Source: an uncultured Lachnospiraceae bacterium (GTDB lineage: Bacteria; Bacillota; Clostridia; Lachnospirales; Lachnospiraceae). Taken from it: a stretch of 57,468 nucleotides of DNA. The DNA is taken from assembly GCA_959022495.1 (NCBI GenBank), contig CAUEYX010000019.1:1-57468 (forward strand), read 5' to 3'. Positions within the stretch are counted from its first letter, which is position 1; every line of letters begins with the position of its first letter. This document shows positions 18,001 to 26,498 of the stretch, one piece after another. The position numbers were made by a program, and so were the translations under genes. The notes under the pieces are model-generated. The model saw nothing but the letters and a program-made list of their open reading frames with translations. It was not told the DNA's origin and searched no databases.

Positions 18001-19336
18001 CGCGGCGCGCATCCGCGTGCGTTCCCTGCTGGCTGCGATCCGTGTGCGTGAGCAGCACAAAAACGAGCGCACCATCCGCCCGGCATCCATCGAGAAGGTG
18101 CCCTTTACAAAGGAGATGCGCAAGACCCACACCATCCTCTGCCCGCAGATGTCGCCCATCCACTTCGAGCTCTTAGAGCCGGCGTTCAAGGCGGCAGGCT
18201 ACAAGATCGAAGTCCTGCCAAACGACAACCGTCAGGCAGTAGACATGGGTCTGAAATATGTCAACAACGACGCCTGCTATCCGTCCCTGATCGTGGTCGG
18301 ACAGATCATGGACGCCATCCTGTCCGGACAATACGACACCGATCATCTGGCAGTCATCATCAGCCAGACCGGAGGCGGATGCCGTGCGTCCAACTACATC
18401 GGCTTCATCCGCCGGGCGTTAAAGAAAGCGGGATACGCGCATATCCCGGTCATCTCCATCAACTTAAGCGGTCTGGAGGCGAACCCGGGATTCAAGATCA
18501 CGCTCCCGCTTGCCGTGCGCATCGCCTACGCGGCGGTGTTCGGGGACATCTTCATGAAATGTGTTTACCGCATGCGCCCGTACGAGGCAGTGTCGGGCAC
18601 GACGAATGCCATGCACAGGAAATGGGTGAGCGTATGCCAGAAGTTTGTATCCGAAGGATATCCGTCACGCAGGAAGTTCAAGAAGCTGTGCCGTGAGATC
18701 ATCCATGATTTTGACAATATCGAGACACTGGATATCAAGAAACCAAGAGTCGGCGTTGTGGGAGAGATCCTTGTAAAATTCCTCCCGGCGGCAAACAATC
18801 ACCTGGTAGACCTTCTGGAAGCGGAAGGCGCGGAGGCGGTCGTGCCCGATCTGATCGATTTCATGCAGTACTGCTTCTATAATCAGAACTTCAAGGTGTC
18901 CCACCTTGGATTCAAGAAGTCCAAGGCACTGATCGGGAACCTGGGCATCAGGGCGGTAGAGTGGCTGCGCGCTCCGGCGACAAAAGCATTTGCCGAGAGT
19001 AAACACTTCGATCCGCCGGCACACATCGAAGACCTGGCGAAGATGGCGTCCGAGATCGTTTCCATCGGAAACCAGACTGGCGAGGGATGGTTCCTGACCG
19101 GCGAGATGTTAGAGCTCATCCACAGCGGAGCGGGGAACATCGTATGTACCCAGCCCTTCGCCTGCCTGCCGAACCATGTGGTAGGTAAAGGAGTCATCAA
19201 GGAGCTGAGGAGACTGCACCCGCACTCCAATGTCGTTGCCATTGACTTCGACCCGGGCGCAAGCGAAGTAAACCAGCTGAACCGTATCAAGCTCATGCTC
19301 TCAACCGCATTTAAGAACCTTGAGGCGGAGAACTAA
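15089..19336 (+). CDS. Giant acyl-CoA dehydratase activase-related protein (two BadF/BcrA ATPase domains + DUF2229 + HgdB-like region)
   Basis: 1415 residues. Two ASKHA-type ATPase domains in tandem: LGIDIGSTTVKIAILD near residue 9 with CAGGTGSF and RCGVFAKSD, and FLGIDAGSTTTKAALVG near residue 322 with CSSGCGSF and RCTVFMNSK. The Cys in each pair correspond to the [4Fe-4S] ligands of HgdC-type activators. A Cys cluster (CRGCTNTCRLTI) precedes a DUF2229 region (about 670-890), followed by a 2-hydroxyacyl-CoA dehydratase subunit-like C-terminus. HgdC proteins use ATP to inject an electron into dehydratases; this long fused form is widespread in Clostridia and its substrate is unknown. No dehydratase subunits are adjacent. 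Codon choice is strongly biased to ATC, GAC, AAG and GGC compared with neighbours, which suggests high expression. Confidence 0.93.
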   Translation: MSLKELHTLGIDIGSTTVKIAILDEENEVLFSDYERHFANIQETLSDLLGRALYKLGPIQVSPVITGSGGLTLAKHLGVPFVQEVIAVSTALQDYAPQTDVAIELGGEDAKIIYFEGGNVEQRMNGVCAGGTGSFIDQMASLLQTDASGLNEYAKDYQALYSIAARCGVFAKSDIQPLINDGASKEDLAASIFQAVVNQTISGLACGKPIRGHVAFLGGPLHFLSELREAFIRTLKLDDEHIIAPNHSHLFAAIGSALNSKKDTPVALRELQNRLENRIQMDIEVERLDPLFATTAEFEAFTARHAKHQVPVKDLATYKGKAFLGIDAGSTTTKAALVGEDGTLLYSFYHNNEGDPLGTTISAIKEIYDLLPEGVEIVHSCSTGYGEALIKAALMLDEGEVETVAHYYAAAYFEPDVDCILDIGGQDMKCIKIKNQTVDSVQLNEACSSGCGSFIETFAKSLNYSVEDFAHEALYAQNPIDLGTRCTVFMNSKVKQAQKEGASVADISAGLAYSVIKNALFKVIKVSSASELGSHIVVQGGTFYNNAVLRSFEKIADCEAIRPDIAGIMGAFGAALIARERYTECEGTTMLSIEDIKALEYSTTMTKCRGCTNTCRLTINHFSGGRKFITGNRCERGLGKEKSKNTMPNLFDYKFHRYFDYEPLEESEAKRGVIGIPRVLNMYENYPFWFTFFTKLGFRVVLSPASTRKIYELGIESIPSESECYPAKLAHGHVQWLINKGVKHIFYPSIPYERNEFEEANNHYNCPIVTSYPENIKNNMDAIVHGEVDFIHPFLSLQSEETISYRLIEELGPKFSLSESEIKSAVHDAWNELAACREDMRKKGEETIKFLNETGNRGIVLAGRPYHIDPEVHHGLPEMINSYNIAVLTEDSVSHLHQVERPLNVMDQWMYHSRLYAAANYVKTTENLDLIQLNSFGCGLDAVTTDQVAEILTGSDKIYTTLKIDEVNNLGAARIRVRSLLAAIRVREQHKNERTIRPASIEKVPFTKEMRKTHTILCPQMSPIHFELLEPAFKAAGYKIEVLPNDNRQAVDMGLKYVNNDACYPSLIVVGQIMDAILSGQYDTDHLAVIISQTGGGCRASNYIGFIRRALKKAGYAHIPVISINLSGLEANPGFKITLPLAVRIAYAAVFGDIFMKCVYRMRPYEAVSGTTNAMHRKWVSVCQKFVSEGYPSRRKFKKLCREIIHDFDNIETLDIKKPRVGVVGEILVKFLPAANNHLVDLLEAEGAEAVVPDLIDFMQYCFYNQNFKVSHLGFKKSKALIGNLGIRAVEWLRAPATKAFAESKHFDPPAHIEDLAKMASEIVSIGNQTGEGWFLTGEMLELIHSGAGNIVCTQPFACLPNHVVGKGVIKELRRLHPHSNVVAIDFDPGASEVNQLNRIKLMLSTAFKNLEAEN

Positions 19337-19370
19337 GATGGTGTCTGCAAAGTCGGAAACCTCATAAAAG

Positions 19371-19441
19371 AAAATATCCCCTGCCGGGTATCCGCATATC
19401 GCACAAATATGTTCCGGACATCCGGCGGGGGATTTCTTTTT
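19371..19441 (+). terminator. Terminator of the activase-like gene
   Basis: Imperfect long stem AAATATCCCCTGCCGGGTA / ATCCGGCGGGGGATTT with a T-rich tail TTCTTTTT, about 35 bases after the stop. Confidence 0.85.
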
Positions 19442-19451
19442 CGCTTCCTGA

Positions 19452-21032
19452 TCACACGCCGCTCGCTCCATAGTTGGCCAGAACTCTGGCGGAAGGATCA
19501 TCCACGTCACACCCCTCCCACTCTTTGTTCGGCATCCAGAAGTCCGTGATCATCTGAGACTGCCCCGGATAATACGTTTCAAAGATCTCCCGGTACATCA
19601 GGGATTCTTTTGTAAAAGGCGCGGCATGGTCATAACTTCCGGCCTTCTCTTTGAATTCTTCGTCCGTGTACAGTGTCTCCGCGTATTCTTTCAGATCATC
19701 CACCATCGAATGGCCTACCGCGTCCGAGAACGCCGCTTTCTCCCTCATCAGGATATCATACGGCAGATAATCTCCCTCAAATGCATGGCGGAGCAGATAT
19801 TTCCCTTTGTTGTACACATTCATTTTCATAGCAGGGTCCAGACTCATTACATAAGAGACAAAATCCAGGTCACCGAACGGAACCCTCGCCTCCATAGAGT
19901 GAACACTGATACAGCGGTCCGCGCGCAGCACATCGTACATATGAAGCTCCCGCACACGCTTTACGGACTCTGCCTGGAACGCTTCTGCCGACGGCGCAAA
20001 ATCCGTATATTTATATCCAAACAGTTCATCCGATATCTCTCCCGTCAGGAGAACACGGACATCCGTCCTCTCACGGATGGCCTTACAGATCAGATACATG
20101 CCCATGGATGCGCGGATGGTCGTAATATCAAAAGTGCCGAGAGCTTTGATTACCTCTCCAAGCGCAGAGATCACCTGCTCTCTGGTGATAATCACTTCTG
20201 TATGCTCACTGCCGATATAGTCTGCCACTTCCTTTGCATACTTTAAGTCAATGGCATCCTTATCCATGCCCACCGCGAACGTGCGGATAGGCTGTTTTAA
20301 CAGTTTCGCCGAGACGGCGCATACCAGGGAAGAATCCAGGCCGCCGCTCAGAAGGAATCCCAGCGGCGCATCCGCATCCAGCCTCTTCTCAATCCCCGCG
20401 GTCAGTTTCTCCCGAATCTTCGCGCAGGCTGTCTCCAGATCGTCTGTGCAGGGCTCCTTCACCTCTGTGATATCTCTGTAGCAGATAAATTTTCCGTTTT
20501 TATAATAATGACCGGGTGGGAAAGGCATGATCCGCTCCGCCAGCCCTGTCAGATTCTTCGCCTCACTGGCGAAGAGAACCGATCCGTCAGCCGCATATCC
20601 ATAATACAGAGGGCGGATTCCAATGGGATCTCTCGCCGCGATATACTCCCCGCTCTCCCCGTCGTAAAGCACCATAGCATACTCCGCGTCCAGCATAGCG
20701 AACATCTCTGTCCCATATTCCTCATAGAGCGGAAGCAGGATCTCACAGTCACTGCCGCTCTCGAAACGATATCCTTTCTCCAGCAGCTGCTCCTTGATTC
20801 TGCGGAATCCATAGATCTCGCCATTGCATACAACATATCTGCTGCCCCTCGCAAAAGGCTGCATTCCCGATTCCGTCAGTCCCATAATGGACAGCCGCTG
20901 GAATCCCATGATGCCGCTGTCATTCTCTATCACTCTCATATCATCCGGCCCGCGGGAATGCGTGCGCTGGAAGCCTTCCATAAACCGTTCCATATCCGCT
21001 GTGTCAGAACACCATGTCATGATCGAACACAT
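19452..21032 (-). CDS. asnB: Asparagine synthetase B, glutamine-hydrolysing
   Basis: 526 residues. N-terminal class II glutamine amidotransferase domain with catalytic Cys2 (MCSIMTW), RGPDD, and NGEIYG; C-terminal ATP-pyrophosphatase domain with SGGLDSS and LTGEISDELFGY, the E. coli AsnB type. It makes Asn from Asp, Gln and ATP. The longer open frame begins at a TTG, but the ATG at 21032 gives the required Met-Cys start and has GGAG 8 bases upstream. Upstream lies a consensus promoter and a terminator-like hairpin, so expression is probably attenuated. Confidence 0.97.
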   Translation of the reverse strand: MCSIMTWCSDTADMERFMEGFQRTHSRGPDDMRVIENDSGIMGFQRLSIMGLTESGMQPFARGSRYVVCNGEIYGFRRIKEQLLEKGYRFESGSDCEILLPLYEEYGTEMFAMLDAEYAMVLYDGESGEYIAARDPIGIRPLYYGYAADGSVLFASEAKNLTGLAERIMPFPPGHYYKNGKFICYRDITEVKEPCTDDLETACAKIREKLTAGIEKRLDADAPLGFLLSGGLDSSLVCAVSAKLLKQPIRTFAVGMDKDAIDLKYAKEVADYIGSEHTEVIITREQVISALGEVIKALGTFDITTIRASMGMYLICKAIRERTDVRVLLTGEISDELFGYKYTDFAPSAEAFQAESVKRVRELHMYDVLRADRCISVHSMEARVPFGDLDFVSYVMSLDPAMKMNVYNKGKYLLRHAFEGDYLPYDILMREKAAFSDAVGHSMVDDLKEYAETLYTDEEFKEKAGSYDHAAPFTKESLMYREIFETYYPGQSQMITDFWMPNKEWEGCDVDDPSARVLANYGASGV

Positions 21033-21116
21033 ATCACCATCTCCTCTCATTTCTTCCCAGGAGCACCCGCCTCGAAAAAGCAAAGGACCGGGAAAGCATA
21101 GGGAGTCCCTATAAAT

Positions 21117-21154
21117 AAAAAAAGAGAGAGCTGTACCCGGATTGGTTACAGCTC
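21117..21154 (-). terminator. Terminator hairpin in the asnB leader (possible attenuator)
   Basis: Minus strand GAGCTGTAACC ... GGGTACAGCTC stem followed by TCTCTTTTTTT. It lies about 25 bases after the predicted transcription start and 85 bases before asnB, so transcripts should normally end here unless read-through is allowed. Confidence 0.85.
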
Positions 21155-21180
21155 CCTTGCTATCTCCTGTTAATGGACAT

Positions 21181-21210
21181 ATTATAGATCATACTCGGTT
21201 TATATGTCAA
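21181..21210 (-). promoter_or_regulatory. Consensus promoter of the asnB leader
   Basis: TTGACA, 18 bases, TATAAT on the minus strand, just downstream of the PGP-like gene. Confidence 0.88.
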
Positions 21211-21228
21211 TCCCTTTTTTATCCTCAT

Positions 21229-21879
21229 TTACATCATTTCAGCAATTTGCGCCGGGGTTTCCGCGGTCAGCTCCGCTCCTGCGTTTTCCAGCTCCTCTTT
21301 TGTCCCATACCCGTACAGAACACCAAGACTGTGAATCCCCGCTTTCTCCGCCCCGATCATGTCATGGGAACGGTCACCGATCATGACCGCCTGCCGCCTC
21401 TCATCTTCGGATATTCCGCAGGACGCGAGCACATATTCGATCACTTCATGCTTGTCCGTCCTCCTGCCGTCCATGCGCGCGCCGCCGATAAATTCAAAGT
21501 ATTTGGCAAAGCCAAAATGCTCTGCGATCCGCTTCGCGAATTCCTCCGGCTTTGCCGTAGCCATAAGGATACGCACGCCAGCCTTCTGAAGCTGTTCCAG
21601 CAGCTCCGGCACACCCCGGTATACGCTGTTTTCAAAAATCCCCTTATCCGTATAATATTCCCTGTACGCCTCCACCATGCGCGCGCTCTCCTCCTCTGTC
21701 AGCGCGCACACTGCCTGAAACTGTTCCTTGAGAGGCGGCCCGATAAATGTGCGCAATACTTTCTCAGGCGGTACCGGAAGTTTATATTTGGACAGCGCAT
21801 ACCGAATGCTGTTTAAAATCCCCGGCCCGGAATCCGTGACGGTGCCGTCCAGGTCAAAAAGCGCAATTGTATATTTCAT
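21229..21879 (-). CDS. HAD-superfamily phosphatase, phosphoglycolate phosphatase-like
   Basis: 216 residues. Motif I FDLDGTVTDSG (Asp8, Asp10), motif II MATAKPEEFAK with the Thr, a Lys in the cap-proximal region, and motif IV VMIGDRSHDMIGA. A helical cap of class C1 type occupies about residues 16-80. This architecture fits the Gph/PpaX branch (phosphoglycolate or pyrophosphate phosphatase), but substrate assignment from sequence is unsafe. AGGA sits 7 bases before the ATG. It follows greA by 85 bases on the same strand. Confidence 0.92.
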   Translation of the reverse strand: MKYTIALFDLDGTVTDSGPGILNSIRYALSKYKLPVPPEKVLRTFIGPPLKEQFQAVCALTEEESARMVEAYREYYTDKGIFENSVYRGVPELLEQLQKAGVRILMATAKPEEFAKRIAEHFGFAKYFEFIGGARMDGRRTDKHEVIEYVLASCGISEDERRQAVMIGDRSHDMIGAEKAGIHSLGVLYGYGTKEELENAGAELTAETPAQIAEMM

Positions 21880-21964
21880 ATGATTGTCCTTTCTGTATCA
21901 AACTAGATTCCCCGATGTTTCTCCTCATATCCTCTGCATCCGTCCTATCCGCGGCCATTGTCTA

Positions 21965-22468
21965 TTAGAAACTGCGGATGTGGTCCTCCGCCTCGCTCTC
22001 TGTCTTGATCACTCTGCGGATCACCACATAATAGCCATAATCCCCATTCACCCTGACATAGACCCTGTCGCCTTCTTTCTGCCCCAGCAGCGCCTTCCCC
22101 AGCGGGGACTCGATGCTGACCAGGCCATTCAGGGAACTGCCTCTTACGGATGTCACGATCCGGTATGTCTCAACTTCATCGTCATCCTCGCAGTAGATCT
22201 CCACAGTATTATTCAGCCCCACCTCGTCAGAAGCTGAATGGTCTTCCACAATCACAGCCGTCTTCAGCATCCTCTCCAGATAACGAATCCGGCTCTCATT
22301 ACGGTTCTTCTCTTTCTTCGCCGCATGATATTCAAAATTCTCGCTCAAATCACCGTGTGAGCGCGCTTCCTTCACTGCCTCAATCAGCTCCCTGCGCTCC
22401 ACCAGTTTACGGTGTTCTATCTCAGCCTTTATTTTTTCCACGTCGCTTTTCGTAAGTCTTTCGCCCAT
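21965..22468 (-). CDS. greA: GreA/GreB family transcription elongation factor
   Basis: 167 residues. N-terminal antiparallel coiled coil (residues 1-80) with the acidic tip EARSHGDLSENFEYHAAK, which reaches the RNA polymerase active site and promotes transcript cleavage, and a C-terminal FKBP-like domain with GSSLNGLVSIESPLGKALLG. Binding rescues backtracked polymerase. Somewhat longer than the usual 157 residues because of a C-terminal extension YVVIRRVIKTESEAEDHIRSF-like tail. It may be transcribed with the EAL gene upstream. Confidence 0.95.
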   Translation of the reverse strand: MGERLTKSDVEKIKAEIEHRKLVERRELIEAVKEARSHGDLSENFEYHAAKKEKNRNESRIRYLERMLKTAVIVEDHSASDEVGLNNTVEIYCEDDDEVETYRIVTSVRGSSLNGLVSIESPLGKALLGQKEGDRVYVRVNGDYGYYVVIRRVIKTESEAEDHIRSF

Positions 22469-22554
22469 CGTAATTCCCTTCCTGCACCATGATGCAGAAC
22501 TGCTCCTCTCTTTTAACCCCTTATGCCGCGCGTCCTGTCCGCGCTGCCCGGGAG

Positions 22555-24705
22555 CTACTTTTTCTTCATATATTTCTCAGTAAATGCCTCTGCGCTGCAT
22601 GGTTCTCCATAATAATAACCCTGCCCCATGTCGCATCCCCATTCTCGGATCATCCGGTCATTCTCCGCGGTTTCCACACCTTCTACCACGGTACGGATTT
22701 GAAGCTTTTTGGACAGTTCTATAATCTGTTGCATGATCAGCCCTGCTTTATCATTTCTGCCCGCAGTCACCTCATTCAGAAATGCCCGGTCCAGCTTCAG
22801 CTCATCAATCTGAAGCTGCCCCAGCACATTGAGGGAGGAGTAACCGCTCCCAAAATCATCCATTGATATCTGAAATCCTTCCGCCTGCAGAGCCCGTATT
22901 GTCTCGTTGAACTCCTCTACATTCTCCAGGGCAGCTCCTTCCAGAATCTCCAGGGTGACCAGTTCTGCCGGAATATGACAGCGGTCTATGATTTCCCGCA
23001 TTTCTTTGATATAATCTGCCTTATAAATCAAAGATTTTGACTGATTAACAGATATCGGCAGCGGTTCCATTCCCTGATCGATCCAGCCGCGGATGCACAT
23101 GCACGCTTTCTCAACCATATACAGATCCAGCTTCGTACAGAATCCATTTGCCTCAAATACAGGGATAAACTGATCCGGATAGATCATTTCCCCATCTTTT
23201 CCGGCCCACCGCACAAGAGCCTCCGCCCCGCCGATCAGTCCTGTTTTCAAATCTGTCTTAGCCTGCAGATAGAGAAGGAATTCCTCATCCTGCAGAGCCT
23301 GGTACATATGCCTCTCCACATAATTATCCATCCGTTCTTTCTCATGCAGTTTCGAGTCGAAAAACCACACATTATTCTGATGGGTCTCCCCTGCCTTTTC
23401 CAGCGCAAACATGACGTGGGTCAGCATCTGCTCCATATGATATGGGATCTTTGTTTCATCAGAGATCACTGCTCCGCAGTACAGCAGGATATGGTGCCCG
23501 CCCTGTCCTTTCCTGCCATGCCCTGACACTGCCGCCATAATCTCTTCCAGACGCCCGCGCACTCTGTCCCTGTCTGTATCCCGCAGGAAAATGTAAAAAA
23601 AGTCCGCGCTTTCCCGGCAGAAAATTTCCCCTTCGTTCAGACTGCCGGAAATCATATCGGCCACGTATTTTAGAACCTGGTCCGCATGATCTTTTCCAAA
23701 AATTTCATTGATGAATTTAAACTGGTGGATATTCAGTGAAACAAGCGTACAGCTGTTGTTCTTCCTGCACTCAGCTTCAGCCCTCTGCCGGAACCGGTCA
23801 AAGTTATACGCCCCGGTAAGCTGGTCGTAAAACGCAAGTCCAAACAGCTCAGCCGCATTTTCCCTCATCTTTCTGTAACAATATTGAAGCCAGAAAAGGA
23901 TCAAAACCAGCATCCCCGCAAATCCAGCCATGGCGGCTCCTGCCAGCGGCAGAATGCCTCCCTTCAGCTCCCAGACAGAACTTGTACAGAGCAGACGCCA
24001 CCCGTTCACGCCGGCCGGCCGCAGAAGCGTATCAGCTCCTGCCTTCACGCCGGATGCTTCCGATGGGATCAAGAACTCCCCATTTTCATCCACAAGGCTG
24101 ATCGATACACCATCCAGCGCGGACGGCTTTCCTGTCCGAATCTCCTCCAATATGCATGATGATCCTCTGGCACACAATGCGCCGATGATTTTATCGTCTT
24201 CTATGACCGGGACAGCATACACGATCACTTTCTCCCCGGAAATGTGCCCATCCACCAGCTCTGATGCGGACTTCTCCCCTCCGAAAACAGCATATACTGC
24301 CTCCTTCTGTTCTTTTGTACACTGTTCAAGAGAAACGGTCTCCGCTCTTTTGTCCTGAGCCGCCTCCACTCCCTCTCCGGAAACAGCGTAATATCCCATT
24401 GTAATCAAATCATTCCGCCGGACTGTCTCATAAAGGACATCCTGAAAGTCATCTCCATCCCGGAACTCTTTATTGCCGGCTAAACTTGAAATTGTGTCTA
24501 GAAGCTGAAAATCCGCATGCATCTGATTCTGCAGTAAATTCACATATTTATCTGCCGTAACTGCCATCTGTCTGCTTACTGCCTGATTAAGAGACCCCCA
24601 TAAAAACCAGCCAAAAAATCCAGTTGCCGCCAGCAGAACAATTCCTGTGGCAGCAACTAAAATGACCGTTATCTTTAGACGTCTCTGTATTCTCTTTTCA
24701 TCCAT
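22555..24705 (-). CDS. Membrane-bound cyclic-di-GMP phosphodiesterase with degenerate GGDEF and intact EAL
   Basis: 716 residues. One N-terminal membrane helix (about 13-37), an extracytoplasmic sensor region (about 40-255) of Cache type, a second helix near 260-280, then GGDEF-like (about 300-440) and EAL (about 455-710) domains. The GGDEF signature is replaced by RESADF, so diguanylate cyclase activity is not expected. The EAL domain keeps GGAEALVRW, SVNQSK, the LEI segment, DDFGSGYSSL, KLDR and VVEGVE, consistent with hydrolysis of cyclic-di-GMP. A TTG two codons upstream also opens the frame; the ATG at 24705 is chosen, though no good Shine-Dalgarno is present. Confidence 0.93.
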   Translation of the reverse strand: MDEKRIQRRLKITVILVAATGIVLLAATGFFGWFLWGSLNQAVSRQMAVTADKYVNLLQNQMHADFQLLDTISSLAGNKEFRDGDDFQDVLYETVRRNDLITMGYYAVSGEGVEAAQDKRAETVSLEQCTKEQKEAVYAVFGGEKSASELVDGHISGEKVIVYAVPVIEDDKIIGALCARGSSCILEEIRTGKPSALDGVSISLVDENGEFLIPSEASGVKAGADTLLRPAGVNGWRLLCTSSVWELKGGILPLAGAAMAGFAGMLVLILFWLQYCYRKMRENAAELFGLAFYDQLTGAYNFDRFRQRAEAECRKNNSCTLVSLNIHQFKFINEIFGKDHADQVLKYVADMISGSLNEGEIFCRESADFFYIFLRDTDRDRVRGRLEEIMAAVSGHGRKGQGGHHILLYCGAVISDETKIPYHMEQMLTHVMFALEKAGETHQNNVWFFDSKLHEKERMDNYVERHMYQALQDEEFLLYLQAKTDLKTGLIGGAEALVRWAGKDGEMIYPDQFIPVFEANGFCTKLDLYMVEKACMCIRGWIDQGMEPLPISVNQSKSLIYKADYIKEMREIIDRCHIPAELVTLEILEGAALENVEEFNETIRALQAEGFQISMDDFGSGYSSLNVLGQLQIDELKLDRAFLNEVTAGRNDKAGLIMQQIIELSKKLQIRTVVEGVETAENDRMIREWGCDMGQGYYYGEPCSAEAFTEKYMKKK

Positions 24706-24756
24706 ACACAACTTTTTCTGCGTCCGCGCGCGGTCATAGACTCCTTTATATTTTTA

Positions 24757-26295
24757 TTATTTCATAAGAAGAGACTTGCCTGACATTTCCTTTGGCTGCT
24801 CCATTCCCATCATCTCGATCAGCGTCGGAGCGATATCCGCCAGGCACCCGTCCTCTCTCAGCTTAAAGGAAGGATCTGCGTTCACAAGGATGAACGGCAC
24901 CTGGTTCGTTGTGTGAGCCGTGAACGGTTCCCCTGTCTCCTCATCGATGAGCTGCTCCGCATTTCCATGGTCAGCACAGATAAACATCTGTCCGTCCACT
25001 TCTTTCACCGCATCAACCGCTCTGCCGACACACTCGTCAACCGCCTCAATCGCCTTGACCGCCGCCGCTTCTACTCCTGTATGGCCGACCATATCCGGGT
25101 TCGCGAAGTTAATGATAATCACATCATATTGATCGGATTTAATGGCCTCTGTCAGCTTATCGCACACTTCATACGCGCTCATCTCCGGCTTCAGGTCATA
25201 GGTCGCCACTTTCGGAGATTTGACGAGGATTCTATCCTCACCCGGATTCGGCTCTTCCACTCCTCCGTTAAAGAAGAATGTAACATGAGCATATTTCTCT
25301 GTCTCAGCGATACGGGCCTGTTTCAGCCCATTCGCCGCAAGGAACTCACCGAATGTATTTGTGATCTCTTCTTTTACAAATGCCACCATCTTGTTCTCAA
25401 TGGTCACGTCATATTCTGTAAAGCATACATAGGTTGTCTGAACCCTCTGCCCTCTGTCAAAACCGGTAAACTCATCATCGCAGAATGTGCGGGTAATCTC
25501 TCTTGCGCGGTCCGGACGGAAATTAAAGAAAATAATGGAATCACCGTCCTTGACAACAGCGGTAGGAGCCCCGTCTTTCATAACCACCATCGGTTCTACG
25601 AACTCGTCGGTCTTCTCATGATCATAGGATGCCTGAATCCCTGCCGCGGCAGAGTCCGCTTCCACGCCCTCTCCTTTTACAAGTGCCTTGTACGCTCTCT
25701 CCACGCGGTCCCAGCGGTTATCGCGGTCCATCGCATAGTAGCGTCCCGCCACGGTTGCCACTTCGCCCACGCCGATCTCTTTCATCTTCGCTTCCAGCTC
25801 TTCTACATACTCTTTTCCGGACGCCGGAGGTGTGTCGCGTCCGTCCAGGAAGCAGTGCACATACACTTTCTCGATTCCCTGCCTCTTCGCCAGCTCCAGA
25901 AGGCCGTAGATATGTGTATTATGGCTGTGAACCCCGCCGTCAGATACCAGTCCCATGAGGTGAAGAGCAGAATCATTTTTCTTCACGTTCTCACACGCCG
26001 CGAGCAGAGCTTTATTCTCAAAGAAATCTCCATCCTGGATCGCTTTCGTAATCTTAGTCAGATCCTGGTATACAATGCGGCCCGCGCCCATATTCAGGTG
26101 TCCTACCTCGGAGTTTCCCATCTGCCCCTCCGGAAGACCGACTGCCATTCCGCTGGCATTTCCCTTTACGAACGGGCACTCAGCCATCAGTTTGTCCATG
26201 ACCGGCGTTGCCGCCTCTGCCACAGCATTTCCATGTTTGTCATCTCTTAAGCCGTAGCCGTCTAATATCATCAATACGGTTGGTTTCTTGCTCAT
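24757..26295 (-). CDS. gpmI: 2,3-bisphosphoglycerate-independent phosphoglycerate mutase
   Basis: 512 residues. Interconverts 3- and 2-phosphoglycerate using two metal ions and a phosphoserine intermediate; alkaline-phosphatase fold. LMILDGYGLR (metal Asp), MGNSEVGHLNMG with the catalytic Ser, FLDGRDTPPASG, FFNFRPDRAREITR, NFANPDMVGHTG and ICADHGNAEQL are all present. Longer frames exist upstream, but GGAG 8 bases before the ATG at 26295 fixes the start. It has its own promoter and is separated from tpiA by a terminator. Confidence 0.97.
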   Translation of the reverse strand: MSKKPTVLMILDGYGLRDDKHGNAVAEAATPVMDKLMAECPFVKGNASGMAVGLPEGQMGNSEVGHLNMGAGRIVYQDLTKITKAIQDGDFFENKALLAACENVKKNDSALHLMGLVSDGGVHSHNTHIYGLLELAKRQGIEKVYVHCFLDGRDTPPASGKEYVEELEAKMKEIGVGEVATVAGRYYAMDRDNRWDRVERAYKALVKGEGVEADSAAAGIQASYDHEKTDEFVEPMVVMKDGAPTAVVKDGDSIIFFNFRPDRAREITRTFCDDEFTGFDRGQRVQTTYVCFTEYDVTIENKMVAFVKEEITNTFGEFLAANGLKQARIAETEKYAHVTFFFNGGVEEPNPGEDRILVKSPKVATYDLKPEMSAYEVCDKLTEAIKSDQYDVIIINFANPDMVGHTGVEAAAVKAIEAVDECVGRAVDAVKEVDGQMFICADHGNAEQLIDEETGEPFTAHTTNQVPFILVNADPSFKLREDGCLADIAPTLIEMMGMEQPKEMSGKSLLMK

Positions 26296-26344
26296 ATCCA
26301 TATCTCCTTTATTTGTACATTTGTGAACTTTCATTCCGCTATTT

Positions 26345-26373
26345 ATTGTACCCGTTTTCACCCGAATTTGCAA
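26345..26373 (-). promoter_or_regulatory. Promoter of gpmI
   Basis: TTGCAA, 17 bases, TACAAT on the minus strand, about 50 bases ahead of the gpmI ATG. Confidence 0.8.
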
Positions 26374-26403
26374 GACGAAGAAAGAATCATGCAGTTTCTG
26401 TGA

Positions 26404-26444
26404 TAAAAGGCGGCTTGTCCTGTTTTTCCGCAGAACAAGCCGCC
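26404..26444 (-). terminator. Terminator after tpiA
   Basis: Minus strand GGCGGCTTGTTCTG / CAGGACAAGCCGCC stem (one mismatch) then TTTTATC. Ends the gap-pgk-tpiA transcript. Confidence 0.9.
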
Positions 26445-26498
26445 CTCTGTAAGGTCTTACCTTATCATCTCTTTGAAATCTTTTTCACACCGGGATCA

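Noticed and set aside
15515..18798. Several antisense frames (60-150 codons) opposite the 1415-residue protein
   Set aside because: They arise from the strong codon bias of the sense gene; no ribosome sites or domains.
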